This document shows, in pieces, positions 54,131-64,000 of a stretch of 64,000 nucleotides of DNA. The notes under the pieces are model-generated. The model searched no databases and was not told the DNA's origin. It saw only the letters and a program-made list of their open reading frames with translations. The number at the start of each line of letters is the position of its first letter. Positions within the stretch are counted from its first letter, which is position 1. The position numbers and the translations under genes were made by a program. Origin of the DNA: Selaginella moellendorffii (lineage: Eukaryota > Streptophyta > Lycopodiopsida > Selaginellales > Selaginellaceae); assembly GCF_000143415.4 (NCBI RefSeq), contig NW_003314322.1, positions 1,004,067 through 1,068,066 on the forward strand. Direction: 5' to 3'.

Positions 54131-56809
54131 CAAGTAACTTTGTCTCTGAACCATAATTTCAATTCTCAATAAATTTTTGAATATATGTTTAGTTTGCATA
54201 AGTAATGGATATATCTAAAATATGCTTGAAAATTTTGGTTTATTCTTTAATTTTGTGTTTATAATTTATAAAAATGTATATCATTTAAAAATTTGCTATG
54301 TGTTGCATGCAGAAACGCTTATTTTTCTTAATAGTAGTGTTATTCCTTTATTAATCCAATTGATCAAATGGAAGTTTATAATTATAAGCATATTTATAAT
54401 TTATAAACAAAAAATTAATATTATTGAAAATGGTAAAATAAACATGTTTAATAAGAAATTTTATAAATTATAAATACAAGATTAATCTAAATGTATAACA
54501 ACCGTTAGATGGTAGAATATCCTAGAATATTCTAGGTATATTCATTAGCAACAGATAAACACCTCCAAGTATATTCTAGCATATTCTACAATCAATGGTG
54601 TATATACATTTAGATTAATCATGTGTTTTTTATTTATAGTAAATTTAACTTATATTAAAAAATTAGTTTATGATGTTTTTATACACTTTTAGAGTGCTTT
54701 TCCTGCTGGCTTTGCAGGCAATGGTTCAGATATCCTGCAAGGGACCTGTGGTAGCAATATGAAATATTACTTCTCTTTGCTATTCTGTGTTAATCCAAAC
54801 ACCCACACATCTCCATTTTCTTGCCAACCCAGACTGCCTTGAAGCTCATTAACTAACTCACTAAGTGATATTGTAATTTCTATAGAGGTGCTGTTATTCT
54901 TAAGGAGAAGTTCAAGTGGAGAGGGCAGGTGATTATGGGGGATATTTCCTTGGACTTTCTCTAATTCTATGATTTTTTAGTTTAGTTAAACAAAGTGGTA
55001 GTGAATACATATAGATGCTTGGAAATTCTATTATCTAACAGTTGTTATTCATTTATATTAATTTGGTAATTATAGTTTATATACATGCTTATAATTTATA
55101 AACTTTCATAAAAACTTACTAGTATATTCTAGTTTATACTGCCATCTAATGGTTGATATGCAATAAGATTAATAATGGATAATTATTGATCAATTAGATA
55201 ATACTAAACAGGACTACTATTAAGCAAACCATGCATGCAATGAGTAGCAATTTTTTTTTATAAATACAGTTCCCTATTCTCAATTATAGACCATATATTC
55301 TTTCACATTTAAAATGATTTACTATATTAGGTGATATATTAAGTTTTAAGATACATTATATTTTAATCATGTTATAATTGGTACAAAATAGACAGATTCT
55401 AAAAACGTTATTTCATTTTTATTAATATTCCAATGCAATACACAACAAATTAGTTTTGTGCATTTAATAAATTCTATTTAACTTTATTGAAATTATTAAA
55501 ACCTTGAAAACTAATACTCAAAATACATTTTAAAAAATTGAGAAGCTAAAGAAATTAGGTAAAACAAATAATGAGAAAAAAGAAGAATATTAAATAGGTG
55601 TTGTAATACTAAGGTTAGGATTAAAATAGAATAAGTGAAGAAGGGATATAAAAATAAAATTCATAGAATATTAATTTAATAACTATAAAATATAATTATT
55701 AGTAAATTTATAAGGAAAATTATTACTACCCAGAGCTCAAAAAATACTAAAAATAGTTGTATAAATGTAGACATAGTAACTTTTAAATATTTTTAATATT
55801 AAGTTAGGTATTAAAAAAATAAAATGTATGAGTGCATGGAAAATAGAAATGAAATACAAAATATGCATATTTGATTAATCTAAAAACCCTAGCTTAAATA
55901 CAAGGGTTTGAATTGAAGCCAATCCAATGGTTATTAAAATCCTTCTATACTAATATTAATGTATGCAATTGTATATCATCCCCTTCTTTTGAAAAGATGA
56001 AAAGTAATTAAGGTTGTTTGGTTGATGGGGTGGGATTTGGAGAAACATTAGGAAAAGACCCTAGTGTATCTATAGGCAATCTTAATCCTTTTATATGACC
56101 ACATAGCATAAAATTAAGATCATTCACTTTATACTCTATATGTAGATGATGATAATAGTTGAGTGTTCAATAGATTCTTCTCAAATCATTGGAAGAATAT
56201 TTATCATATATTGATCCCAGGATTTAACATCAATAACTCATAATAATTAAGAAGGTAAACTCAACTTTGTTAGCAATATTAGATCATCATTATATAAAAA
56301 TTTATATAGTGAAGCACTAATTAAAAATCTCTACCCCATGATATATGAATACTAAAGAGATAATAAATAATTATCCTAGTCTAAATCATTAAAAGCTTAT
56401 ATGCTTCATGATCACCCCTGTGAAGGTTTAAACTAGCCATTCCACTAAACCATTTGTCATAAACACTTGTGATAGTGTGGTGTATCTTTAATCAAAACAT
56501 CAAGACATAAAATGACTTAGCCATAAATGCAAAACTATTATACAAAAGAATTTACTTCAGACATAAATGTTAAACCACCACTCAATTGAGGATGAAATAT
56601 CTAATAATAGTTGCATATGTATTAGCTAAAACACAAAACTTCCACCTAACAAATCAACTAGTTAAAAACAATAATAACATACTCATTGTTAATAGTTGAT
56701 CGTGGAAAAGGCTTTATTAAATCAAATGCCACAAGTTCAAAAGGATGGAAAATTACAATTAACTTTAACCATAGTTTTCAAATATTTCTACTTAATTGTT
56801 TTTACTATT
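54131..56809. other. AT-rich island, decayed repeats
   Basis: No intact gene. The left part contains the inverted-repeat element (54290-55260). Bases 55260-56810 are AT-rich and unrecognised, and probably old transposon DNA given the identifiable decayed gypsy sequence that follows. Confidence 0.55.
54290..55260. repeat. Large imperfect inverted repeat with an inner hairpin (MITE-like)
   Basis: The left arm 54290-54560 is similar to 29060-29460. The right arm (about 55080-55260) is its reverse complement, sharing GCTTAATAGTAGT, TTTATAAATTATAAGCAT and CAACCATTAGATGG when inverted. Within it, 54475-54535 and 54575-54640 form a second inverted pair (GATTAATCTAAATGTATA and its complement). The middle holds unrelated GC-normal sequence near 54690-54950. 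It resembles a foldback or MITE-type element. Confidence 0.6.
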
Positions 56810-57893
56810 TAGTGGGTTTTGATATAATTTTTAGGTTGTTTATTGCTTAAATAGTTTTATGGTTAATGCTAACACCCTTTTTTGAGATCTTATCTTTTCC
56901 TTAGACAACTTTATAATTAATACTAACACCCTTTTTTGAGTTCTTATCTTTTCTTTCCTCTCTTTTTATGTTCTTGACCTTATTATTCTAGCATCAATAA
57001 ATCTTTTAGATGAGGATTCCATGGCATTAGTAGTTGTTATATTTAATATTTAGTGTCCATAAAGTGTAAAACTAAATTTACCTTTTCTTAACAAAGTTCG
57101 TGAAACTAAAAAATTTAAACTGTAAATCTAAAGGTTTTATGATGGGTTTGAGAATCCTATATCACTTACTAATAATTTGTTCTTTTGATATTTACATTCT
57201 CAATATTTCCTTTACTTTGTGAAGACTAATTTTAATGATTATGTAGTGCTTTCAATATTTATTCCACACTTTCTTTATATTTACCATGACTCTTCTATTT
57301 TAGATAGGTGTATGAAACATTAATGTGTGAATGAGAAGCTAAGCAAATTTTTTTTATTGGTAGGAGATGCAATATAATGTTATTTAATATTTTCATAATT
57401 GCATAAACTTGTAATATTTCCCCTCGTGGTGTAAAAGGATGATTAAAGTTGATTGTAATTTCCCATCCTTTTAAGTTTGTGGCATTTAATTTGATGAAGC
57501 TTTCTAATGCATCTGCAATTACTATTAAATACTTTTTCCTCAATTGAGTGGTGTTTTAACATTTATATTTAGAGCAGATTTTCTCAGATAATAGTTTTGC
57601 ATTTATGGCTGAAACATTTTATATCTTGACATCTTAACTAGGAAGTATTCATCACACTTTCACAAATGTTAATCATTCACAAATGAATGGTTTAGTGGAA
57701 TTACTTATTCAGACTTTTAAGAGGATAATCTTATAAAGTATATGAACTTTTAACATTTAGATTGGGATAGTTGTTTGTTATCTCTCTGGTATGCATATAT
57801 CACAAGAATGTAAATTCCAATTAGTGCTTATATGATTGTGACTTGATATTGCTATTAGAGTTGAGTTTATTTTCGCAATTGCTATGAATTACA
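56810..57893 (+). pseudogene. Heavily AT-decayed copy of the gypsy pol seen at 2650-3810
   Basis: The DNA can be aligned by eye base for base with the left-end element. GGTTTGAGAATCCTGCATCACTT corresponds to GGTTTGAGAATCCTATATCACTT-type sequence, and CATTTACATTCTCAATAT matches TATTTACATTCTCAATAT. Nearly all differences are C-to-T or G-to-A. A duplicated 55-base piece occurs at 56860-56960 (ACACCCTTTTTTGAG twice). RNase H end, integrase zinc finger and core are covered. The position equivalent to the stop at 3711-3713 also carries a stop (TGTAAATTCC versus TGTAGAGTTC). Confidence 0.85.
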
Positions 57894-59378
57894 AATACTA
57901 GCTTTGTGGAGGACTATCTTCACTCTATTGCACGATACTGAAAAGAGAATCAAAGAATCTAAATAAGAGATGAAAAGCTAAGATAATTTGAGATTATTAA
58001 AGACCTATACTTATACAACAATTGATGTCTAGATTGTGTTGACTTGACAGCCTATATTAGTGCAGTTAATCACTCAAATTAAGGATTTTCATTTTTAGCT
58101 ACTTAAACTTATTACAAAATACTAGATTCTTTCCTTCTAGAGGGGCTTCAAACAAATCATATATATCTACAATTACTCTCCTTTTTATATAGTAAAAAGT
58201 ATCCTCTACATTGAGCTCAACTAAAAGGAAAATTTTAATTTTCATTAAAGGATGTATGAAAAGTAAATTAATAATTTATTATAAAAAATGAATATTTTTT
58301 TTTAATATTCTAACTAGTAGTTTATTGCATTTTGTATTTGTGTGATATGGTATAATAGTTTTAGTTTATGGTTATATCATTGTTTAATTTGGATCCCAAG
58401 CTCAACCCCCAGTCCTGTGCTCGAATTCCACTTGGGACATCCCCCCAACAGAGCCTGCCCCGAGCACCCTGCACACCCCGACGCTGGCGGGGAGTCCCTG
58501 GTTGGAAGTACGGCCCACAGGTGTCTTGCTTGCTTGTGTGCGAGAGTATACATTCATGTTGTCCAACCAGGACTCCTGATGGAGCTTTTATCTTTTTTGC
58601 GATTTTACACTTAGAAGCAGGGACTTTCTTACTTGGCTTCTCCATCCCGTGGCAGTCTGAAATCACGGGCCATGGTGTGCTGGGGATCTTGCTATTGTAA
58701 ATTTCCTGCAGAATTCCTCCCACTCCCGTCAGCTTGTGGTATCTATAAATCTATGCAAAGTTCCGCTCACCCTCGTCAGCATGTGGTCATTTTCTTCTTT
58801 GCGAGTAGGTAATGAAGTTTGGCAAAGGGGAGGTAGAGATTGCTGCTTTTACAGCTGTGGTTTGCGACCTGGTTTGCGATCATCTAACCTGGTGTCTTTT
58901 GATTTTTAAAAGGATCTAATTAACTCTAAATATTTCAATGCAAGCCTCATATAATATGGGTACAAGGGATCCACTTGATGATGAATCAACTTTCCAGTTC
59001 CAAGTAACGAATCAATTTAATTTTGTTTACAGTCCACTTGTACCCGCTTAGGAAGCACGGACATTCCAAGCACCAACCCAGCTTTGCTCTAGAATGCATT
59101 ATTGCCAAGTTCGCTTTCTTGTCACGAGGCTTAAAAGTACAAATAATTGGAGTGATAACTAGGTCCAAATCCTATACGTGATTCGGCTGGCCAAGGATAT
59201 CCGAGGAGACTTAATCGAGATTTACATTTGATGGAATCAAATATTCAAGATATACTTGTCTCAAAAGTCTTGCGTTGCTTTAGAGGTGGCCTAAAGTTTG
59301 GTGTGATTTGTCGAGTATTTAAAGGCCTAGATGTCCCTCAGATTAATAACTCACACTATCCAAGTTAAATCGAAGAAA

Positions 59379-59991
59379 ATGGCAAAATCAAGCATAGCAT
59401 TCATTCTCCCACTTGCATGCCTCCTGCTTGCGAGTGCTGTTCATGTTTCAGCTTTAGACAATGATGTTAGTGGAGACCTCTCTGGTATGGTATATAACCT
59501 GGTCTAAACTTTGGTTTGACTCTTTGTCCATGTAAATGTTTTTGCAAGGCACTATGAGATCTCTAAAGACGGTGCTTCCTACAAATGGAACTTCATCAAA
59601 CATTGGTGTCCCATTGGATCTAGTTGACAAAGTACTTGGAATTGTCACTCAAGTTATAGCTAGTTTAAAGGCCCTCGTCCTCAAAGTTCCCTTGCTGTGT
59701 GTCATCCTTTATCCAGTGATTATCATCCTTGAGATCATTGTGATCTACATCCCTGGTGGCTACCCTTGCCCGATTATCATTGGCGTCATCTGCAAGTATC
59801 TGGGCAATGCCATTCCTGTGTGGACTCCAATCAAGTTCATCAAAGTTGATCTAACAGTTATCTTGAGCCTCACCACAACTATCACGCTTCTGCAGAGTGT
59901 GATTATCCTTGTTACTCCAAACAGTTGCATTTTCCTTGTGCTGCGTGCAGTGGTTAGTATCCTTAAGTCGGTGCTTGCATTACTCTATTAA
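59379..59991 (+). CDS. Small secreted hydrophobic protein, unknown family, copy 2 (2 exons)
   Basis: Exons 59379-59484 and 59549-59991 have the same lengths and splice sites as copy 1, giving 182 residues. Only about four amino-acid changes are visible by eye, for example LTTTITLL here against LTATIKLL and VLRAVV against VLSAVV. The signal peptide and all cysteines are kept. The upstream sequence, with CGAGTATTTAAAGGCCTAG about 60 bases before the start codon (a possible TATA-type box), is nearly identical in both copies, so both may be expressed in the same way. Confidence 0.68.
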
Positions 59992-60079
59992 GCTGTAATA
60001 GCGGATAAAATGCAAAATGTGTAGAATAAACAATCAAATAAAACTATACTAATATTATTGAGTAGCGTGTGACTGGCTG

Positions 60080-60475
60080 ATTGTGGCACGTGGATGTCCG
60101 ATTGTTGCCAGATTGAAAGGTTCTGGTGGTTCGACTGCCCGCTTTTCTATGAGTGGCGATCGCAATGTGGGCGAGCGACGACGATCCACACGAAAACGAC
60201 GATGGGGTGGAGCTGCTGGGAAAATCCCCATGAGCAGCATGAAGATGAAGAAGTGGAGTTTCTTGTGGCGAGCAGCTGCGGCCTCAGATGCCTATCTCAC
60301 AGGCATTGTCAGTTCGATCAACGGTTGTTGATCGAACAAAGGCGCTCAAGGAAATTCTGTGTGATGAAGGGCTTGCAGCTTAAGGAGCGAGAGCTGGAGT
60401 CGATCGACATCGGCAGAGAGACGCTGGACGTGAATAAGAGCACGCTCAAGTTTAATGTTTTCAAGGCTGAAAGTA
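60080..60475 (+). repeat. Module in forward orientation (partner of 50153-50512)
   Basis: The counterpart of the inverted module in copy 1. Relative to copy 1 it has an extra palindromic CAACGGTTGTTG-containing insertion near 60318-60335 and an extra ACGATCCACACG near 60180. An open frame across it encodes the same WRAAAASDAYLTGIVSS peptide. Function unknown. Confidence 0.65.
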
Positions 60476-60712
60476 TTAGCAAATTTGCTAATTTATGCTT
60501 AACACTGTATATCAAACGTTCACTATCAATTTGAAACTTAATAATGTATGTATATAATAAAATGAAAAGCTGGGAAATGATGATATGTTGACCAGCTGGT
60601 TGATCATACCAGACACATGAGACCAAAGTTGGCGCCAAACACGTGTCGCGCTACCAGCCATCTAAACAAATCCCATGCCATACAAAACTACTAAACTCAA
60701 GCACGACCACTA

Positions 60713-62069
60713 ATGACGCCTGGATCATTGGCAGCGGCGCTCTTGGCCTTCCTGGCGGCGCTCTACGCCGCCACTGATCCGCTGCGAATCGGCCCCACTG
60801 TCGGCTTCCCCGACTTCCGCGCCATTCATGTGGAGCAGCCCTCGCCCGCGCAGCTAGGTGATTTCCAGGGCGATCCACACAATCGCCTCGCCGCCCGGGC
60901 GGAGGTCCGCTTCTCGGGCCAAGTCTGCGGCCCCGAGAGCATCGCCTTCGATCCGCAAGGCCGCGGCCCCTACACTGGCATCTGCGATGGCCGTGTCCTT
61001 CGCTGGGATGAGGAGCAACAAGCATGGATCGAATTCGCGGTCACTTCTTCCAATCGGTGAGCTTGGGCGTCTCGAAATCCTCGTCTCGTGATAGCTTGTT
61101 CGCTTCTTAGATCTGCGTGCGCGCCCAAGGATCCTCCGCGGCCCAATCTCGCGAACGAGCATATCTGTGGGAGGCCGCTGGGCTTGCGATTCAAGAAGAG
61201 CTCGTCCGAGCTCTACATTGCCGATGCTTACAAGGGATTGCTGGTGGTGGGATCGCAAGGGGGTCTTGCCTCTCCGCTCGTCACCGAGGTGGAAGGCCAG
61301 CCCCTGCTGTTCACCAACGATCTAGATCTGGACGAGGATGGATGCGTCTACTTCACAGTTACAAGCTCCAAATATCAAAGAAGGTATGAACATAGCGTTT
61401 GAATTCACGAAACTTGGGAAAGTTTTCATGGCATTACCTTGCCAGGAACTTCATACTGCCGATTCTCGAGGGAGATGACACTGGCCTTCTGCTCAAGTAT
61501 GATCCTTCGACAAAGCAAGTGAGCGTTTTGCTTCGTGGGCTTCAGTTTCCAAACGGTGTCTCCATGAGCAAGGATTACTCCTTCCTAGTGTTTGCTGAAA
61601 CCACCAATGGAAAGTAAGTGTTCGCCATCTCGATCTATCTATCTAGCTCTCTATCCAACTTACAACTTTGCTTTGATCCAGATTGACTCGCTACTGGCTC
61701 AAAGGTCCCAAAGCTGGAACTCCAGAGCTCTTCGCTATCCTGCCGGGCCACCCAGACAACGTTAGAACTAACGAAAATGGAGAGTTTTGGGTAGCGATAC
61801 ATGCCTTGAGAAAACCCGTGATGCGTTTCCTGGGGCCCCGTCCAAGGCTGAGAGACTTCCTCGTCAAGCTCCCAATCCCTGCCAAGATGATCACCGGAGG
61901 AGGTCCTTACGCTCTGATTCTCAAGTATGATGCCGATGGTAAGCTAATCGACGCCCTCGAGGATCACAAAGGCCAAGTTGCTTCTTATGTGAGCGAAGCC
62001 GAAGAGCACGATGGTCACCTCTGGCTGGGGACGGTCCTGTTGAACAAGATCGTTGTTTACAAGCTGTGA
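60713..62069 (+). CDS. Strictosidine-synthase-like (SSL) six-bladed propeller protein, 4 exons
   Basis: Exons 60713-61056, 61111-61383, 61446-61613 and 61682-62069 join in frame to about 390 residues. Residues 1-20 form a hydrophobic membrane anchor or signal. The family signatures are clear: GPESIAFDPQGRGPYTGICDGRVLRW, CGRPLGLRFKKSSSELYIAD, FTNDLDLDEDGCVYFT, LQFPNGVSMSKDYSFLVFAET and LPGHPDNVRTNENGEFWVAI. SSL proteins share the fold of strictosidine synthase and animal APMAP. Most plant members lack true strictosidine synthase activity, and lycophytes are not known for such alkaloids, so an esterase-like or stress-related role is more likely. It converges on the HdeD-like gene. Confidence 0.92.
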
Positions 62070-62203
62070 GTGATTCCATAGGCAAGGAAAATTTCGGTGC
62101 TGCTCACAAAGAAGTTGGATAAGTACAACAAATATTTCCAAACAATTACATTCAAGAAAACGACTCGATTTCACAGACTGGACTGGAAGAACCTTATATC
62201 TTT

Positions 62204-63098
62204 TTAAGCCGACGCCGCTGCATGGCTCATGCCGGACATTAATGGCTCCCTGGCACCCACGGCAGAGGCCGGAGGAACACTAATGGACCTCTTGCCTGAC
62301 ACCGAAAGAACAAGAAAGATATCAGCGTCGAGTAGAAAATCCAGCAGTATTTTAATAAGAACGTACCGAAGAAAGCTACGCACGAGAGGAGCAGCATTGA
62401 AACACCTGATAGAAGCAAATCCATACCAAATACGACAGCAAGCGTTACCAGGCCCAAGCGCGGTGCCAGGAGTAGCACTAAAAATGCTAGTACCACGGAT
62501 ATAACACCACTTCCCATCAAAGTCGGCCAAGTCGCGAAGTTCCGGACCTGGGAGGCCATCACAGCCTTGAACACCCCCTAAACGAAGAAGAAAAATAAAC
62601 AAGAGGTGTTAGTGATCAAAAGAAGAATCAAGCACTTACATGAAGAAGAAACCACATAGCCATGACGACGATGAGCAAGGTGCCGCTGCGTAGAGGATGG
62701 ATGACCATCAGTAGCCCGACGATCATATAGAGAGCTCCCAGCAACAAGAAAGAGCTAGTCCCAGGTGCTCCACACATGAAGAAGAACTGGATGAGAGCCA
62801 TAGCACCGCCAAACACGAGCAGCCAAGAGATCAACTTGCCGATAGCCAGCGTGAAGCTCAGGGGGAAGACGATAGCCACCAGGCCAACGAGTACCAAGCC
62901 AGCTCCATACACAGCCAAGTTGATCGTAACTTTGTCCAGGTGATCCTCGGAGATGTTTCCAGTGATCGTTCTCATCTGGAAACGCCTGAAGTAGCTCCCG
63001 GTGCCTGGCAAAGCAGCGGTGGAGTCCCCTGGAACGTAAGGATCACCTGGTCTTGGTGATGTTGCTGCTGCTGGATGAATTGCATCCTTACTCGCCAT
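62204..63098 (-). CDS. HdeD/DUF308-like multi-pass membrane protein, 3 exons
   Basis: Minus-strand exons 63098-62640, 62577-62367 and 62295-62204 give 253 residues. After a soluble N-terminus of about 60 residues there are roughly six membrane segments in a repeated pattern: GLVLVGLVAIVFPL, ISWLLVFGGAMALIQFFF, FLLLGALYMIVGLLMVI, LLIVVMAMWFLLHGVFKAV, then VISVVLAFLVLLLAPRLG and VTLAVVFGMDLLLSGVSML. This is the helix-pair repeat of the HdeD/DUF308 family, known mainly from bacterial acid-resistance proteins. The gene has spliceosomal introns, so it is plant-resident, not contamination. The short polar C-terminus (REPLMSGMSHAAASA) ends the protein. Confidence 0.82.
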
Positions 63099-63378
63099 CG
63101 CTATCGCTTACTCTGAGCACTGCCTTCCTTCCAGCCGAGAACCTCAGCTCATATAGACTAAAAATCCCGGATCATGCATCGCCCTTCTAGCTCTATCCTC
63201 CAAGTTTTAGAAGTATCTTGCAGGCTGCCAAGTGTACCAACATGCAGACCCTGCCCCCCAAACTGGCATTTACGTAAATAACTGGAAGCTGGAAGCGCGC
63301 GGTTATTTGGAAACAGCTTGTTCGATTCTTAGCTAAAGGATACGACCCTAAGATTTTCACTTTTGTCCCCAGGGCTGT
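63099..63378. other. Intergenic region between HdeD-like gene and ACT-domain gene
   Basis: About 280 bases that should hold the promoter of the HdeD-like gene and the 3' UTR of the ACT gene, both on the minus strand. No further feature was seen. Confidence 0.4.
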
Positions 63379-64000
63379 TTAGTAGCTCTCGTCTTCACTT
63401 TCTGACCTCCGCAAGTGGAAGCGTAGACAATTGACGAGAACCTGGAACAAGCAAAAGCATAGTTTGAGGCAACATTGCCGTTAACATGTTAGTATAGTAC
63501 CTCTGCCAGAGACTTGGTCAGGGCTGCACCTCCGTAGCTCACATGAAACCTGTCTCTCGCCACCAGGCCCTGTTTAACGCATTAGTATTTGAAAAAGAAA
63601 AAGATCGTCTCCTTACTTCTGTATCAATTTCTGCAGATTCCACTGTGACGCTAGTTGCAGTGATCATCTCCACAATGTCCAGGAGTAAGCCCGGTTTATC
63701 GGCTGTCTCAATTGTTAACAAGCTGCATTGATCAATATAGCGTTTATATTTAGTCTATATAGCGTTTGTGTTTTCAGTCTTAAAATGTAATACCTTCTAG
63801 CGGGTCCCTGATCGGTGACAGTGATATGAGTTTTAACGTCAATCTGAAAAAGAAGTCACCGAGTTATGTGGTTGTTTTTCCATGGAATCGAACCTTCTTT
63901 GGAGGTTTCTTCCCGAAAGCTTCTCCCATAGCCAGTTTTTCGCTGGACTCCTGGAAGCATTTGCGTTTTAGTCTCATGACTTTGGAATAAAAATAGAAAA
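63379..64000 (-). CDS. ACT-domain (ACR-type) protein, 3' part; 5' end beyond window
   Basis: Minus-strand exons 63950-63894, 63843-63794, 63722-63617, 63569-63501 and 63441-63379 join in frame; further 5' exons lie to the right of 64000. The visible C-terminal ACT domain reads ITVTDQGPARS, then LLTIETADKPGLLLDIVEMI, then VTVESAEIDTE, then DRFHVSYGGAALTKSLAE. The protein ends NCLRFHLRRSESEDESY. ACT domains bind amino acids or other small ligands. The arrangement, with a short linker KLAMGEAFGKKPPKK between ACT units, resembles chloroplast ACR11/ACR12-type proteins. The ACR11/12 assignment is tentative; the ACT domain is clear. Confidence 0.82.

Larger units (their letters stand above)
57900..60560 (+). 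repeat. Segmental duplication, copy 2
   Basis: Partner of 47990-50610. It keeps the GC-normal insert near 58450-58520 and a 60-base stretch near 58865 that copy 1 lacks. Its 60080-60475 module has the opposite orientation to that in copy 1. It contains the second secreted-protein gene. Confidence 0.85.

Noticed and set aside
58342-58723. Overlapping ORFs of 90-120 residues at the start of duplication copy 2
   Set aside because: Not conserved in copy 1, different frames compete, and the segment carries a block absent from the other copy.

Overview
The window is nuclear DNA from a land plant, and the best fit is a lycophyte such as Selaginella. The evidence is a set of spliced genes with very short GT-AG introns (about 45-100 bases), several intronless pentatricopeptide-repeat (PPR) genes, and a PAS-EDR-Raf kinase of the ANR/ARK type, an architecture reported from mosses and lycophytes but not seed plants. 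No database could be searched, so the species call is an inference.

Layout. 1-4440: a Ty3/gypsy LTR retrotransposon (gag, pol with one in-frame stop, PPT, start of the 3' LTR). 5150-8400: two decayed Ty1/copia fragments pointing at each other. 8398-10030: a broken TPR-like gene and unclear DNA. 10037-27562: a gene-rich, GC-balanced block with a PLS-type PPR (-), the PAS-EDR-Raf kinase (+), sucrose-phosphate synthase (+), a type-A response regulator (+), a CRCK-like receptor-like cytoplasmic kinase (-) and a P-type PPR (-). 27600-31612: a very AT-rich island with an intronless GNA-lectin-like ORF and decayed gypsy sequence. 31613-45679: one composite insertion of about 14 kb, with four LTR copies and three non-coding internal regions read on the minus strand, flanked by a TCTAA target-site duplication and carrying a nested 730-bp TRIM with its own GTGGC duplication. 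45680-60560: AT-rich decayed retroelements, a segmental duplication carrying two copies of a small secreted hydrophobic protein gene, a PPR pseudogene, an LRR pseudogene and an inverted-repeat element. 60700-64000: a strictosidine-synthase-like gene (+), an HdeD/DUF308-like membrane protein gene (-) and the 3' part of an ACT-domain protein gene (-).

The signalling genes (ABA-linked Raf-like kinase, cytokinin-type response regulator, CRCK kinase) and sucrose-phosphate synthase do not form an operon. An ANR/ARK kinase next to SPS is nevertheless notable in a desiccation-tolerance setting. The most unusual structures are in the transposon region: LTRs that carry an expandable minisatellite, an inversion inside the LTR array, a textbook TRIM insertion, and AT-rich DNA that can be recognised as C-to-T-decayed copies of elements still GC-normal elsewhere in this window.
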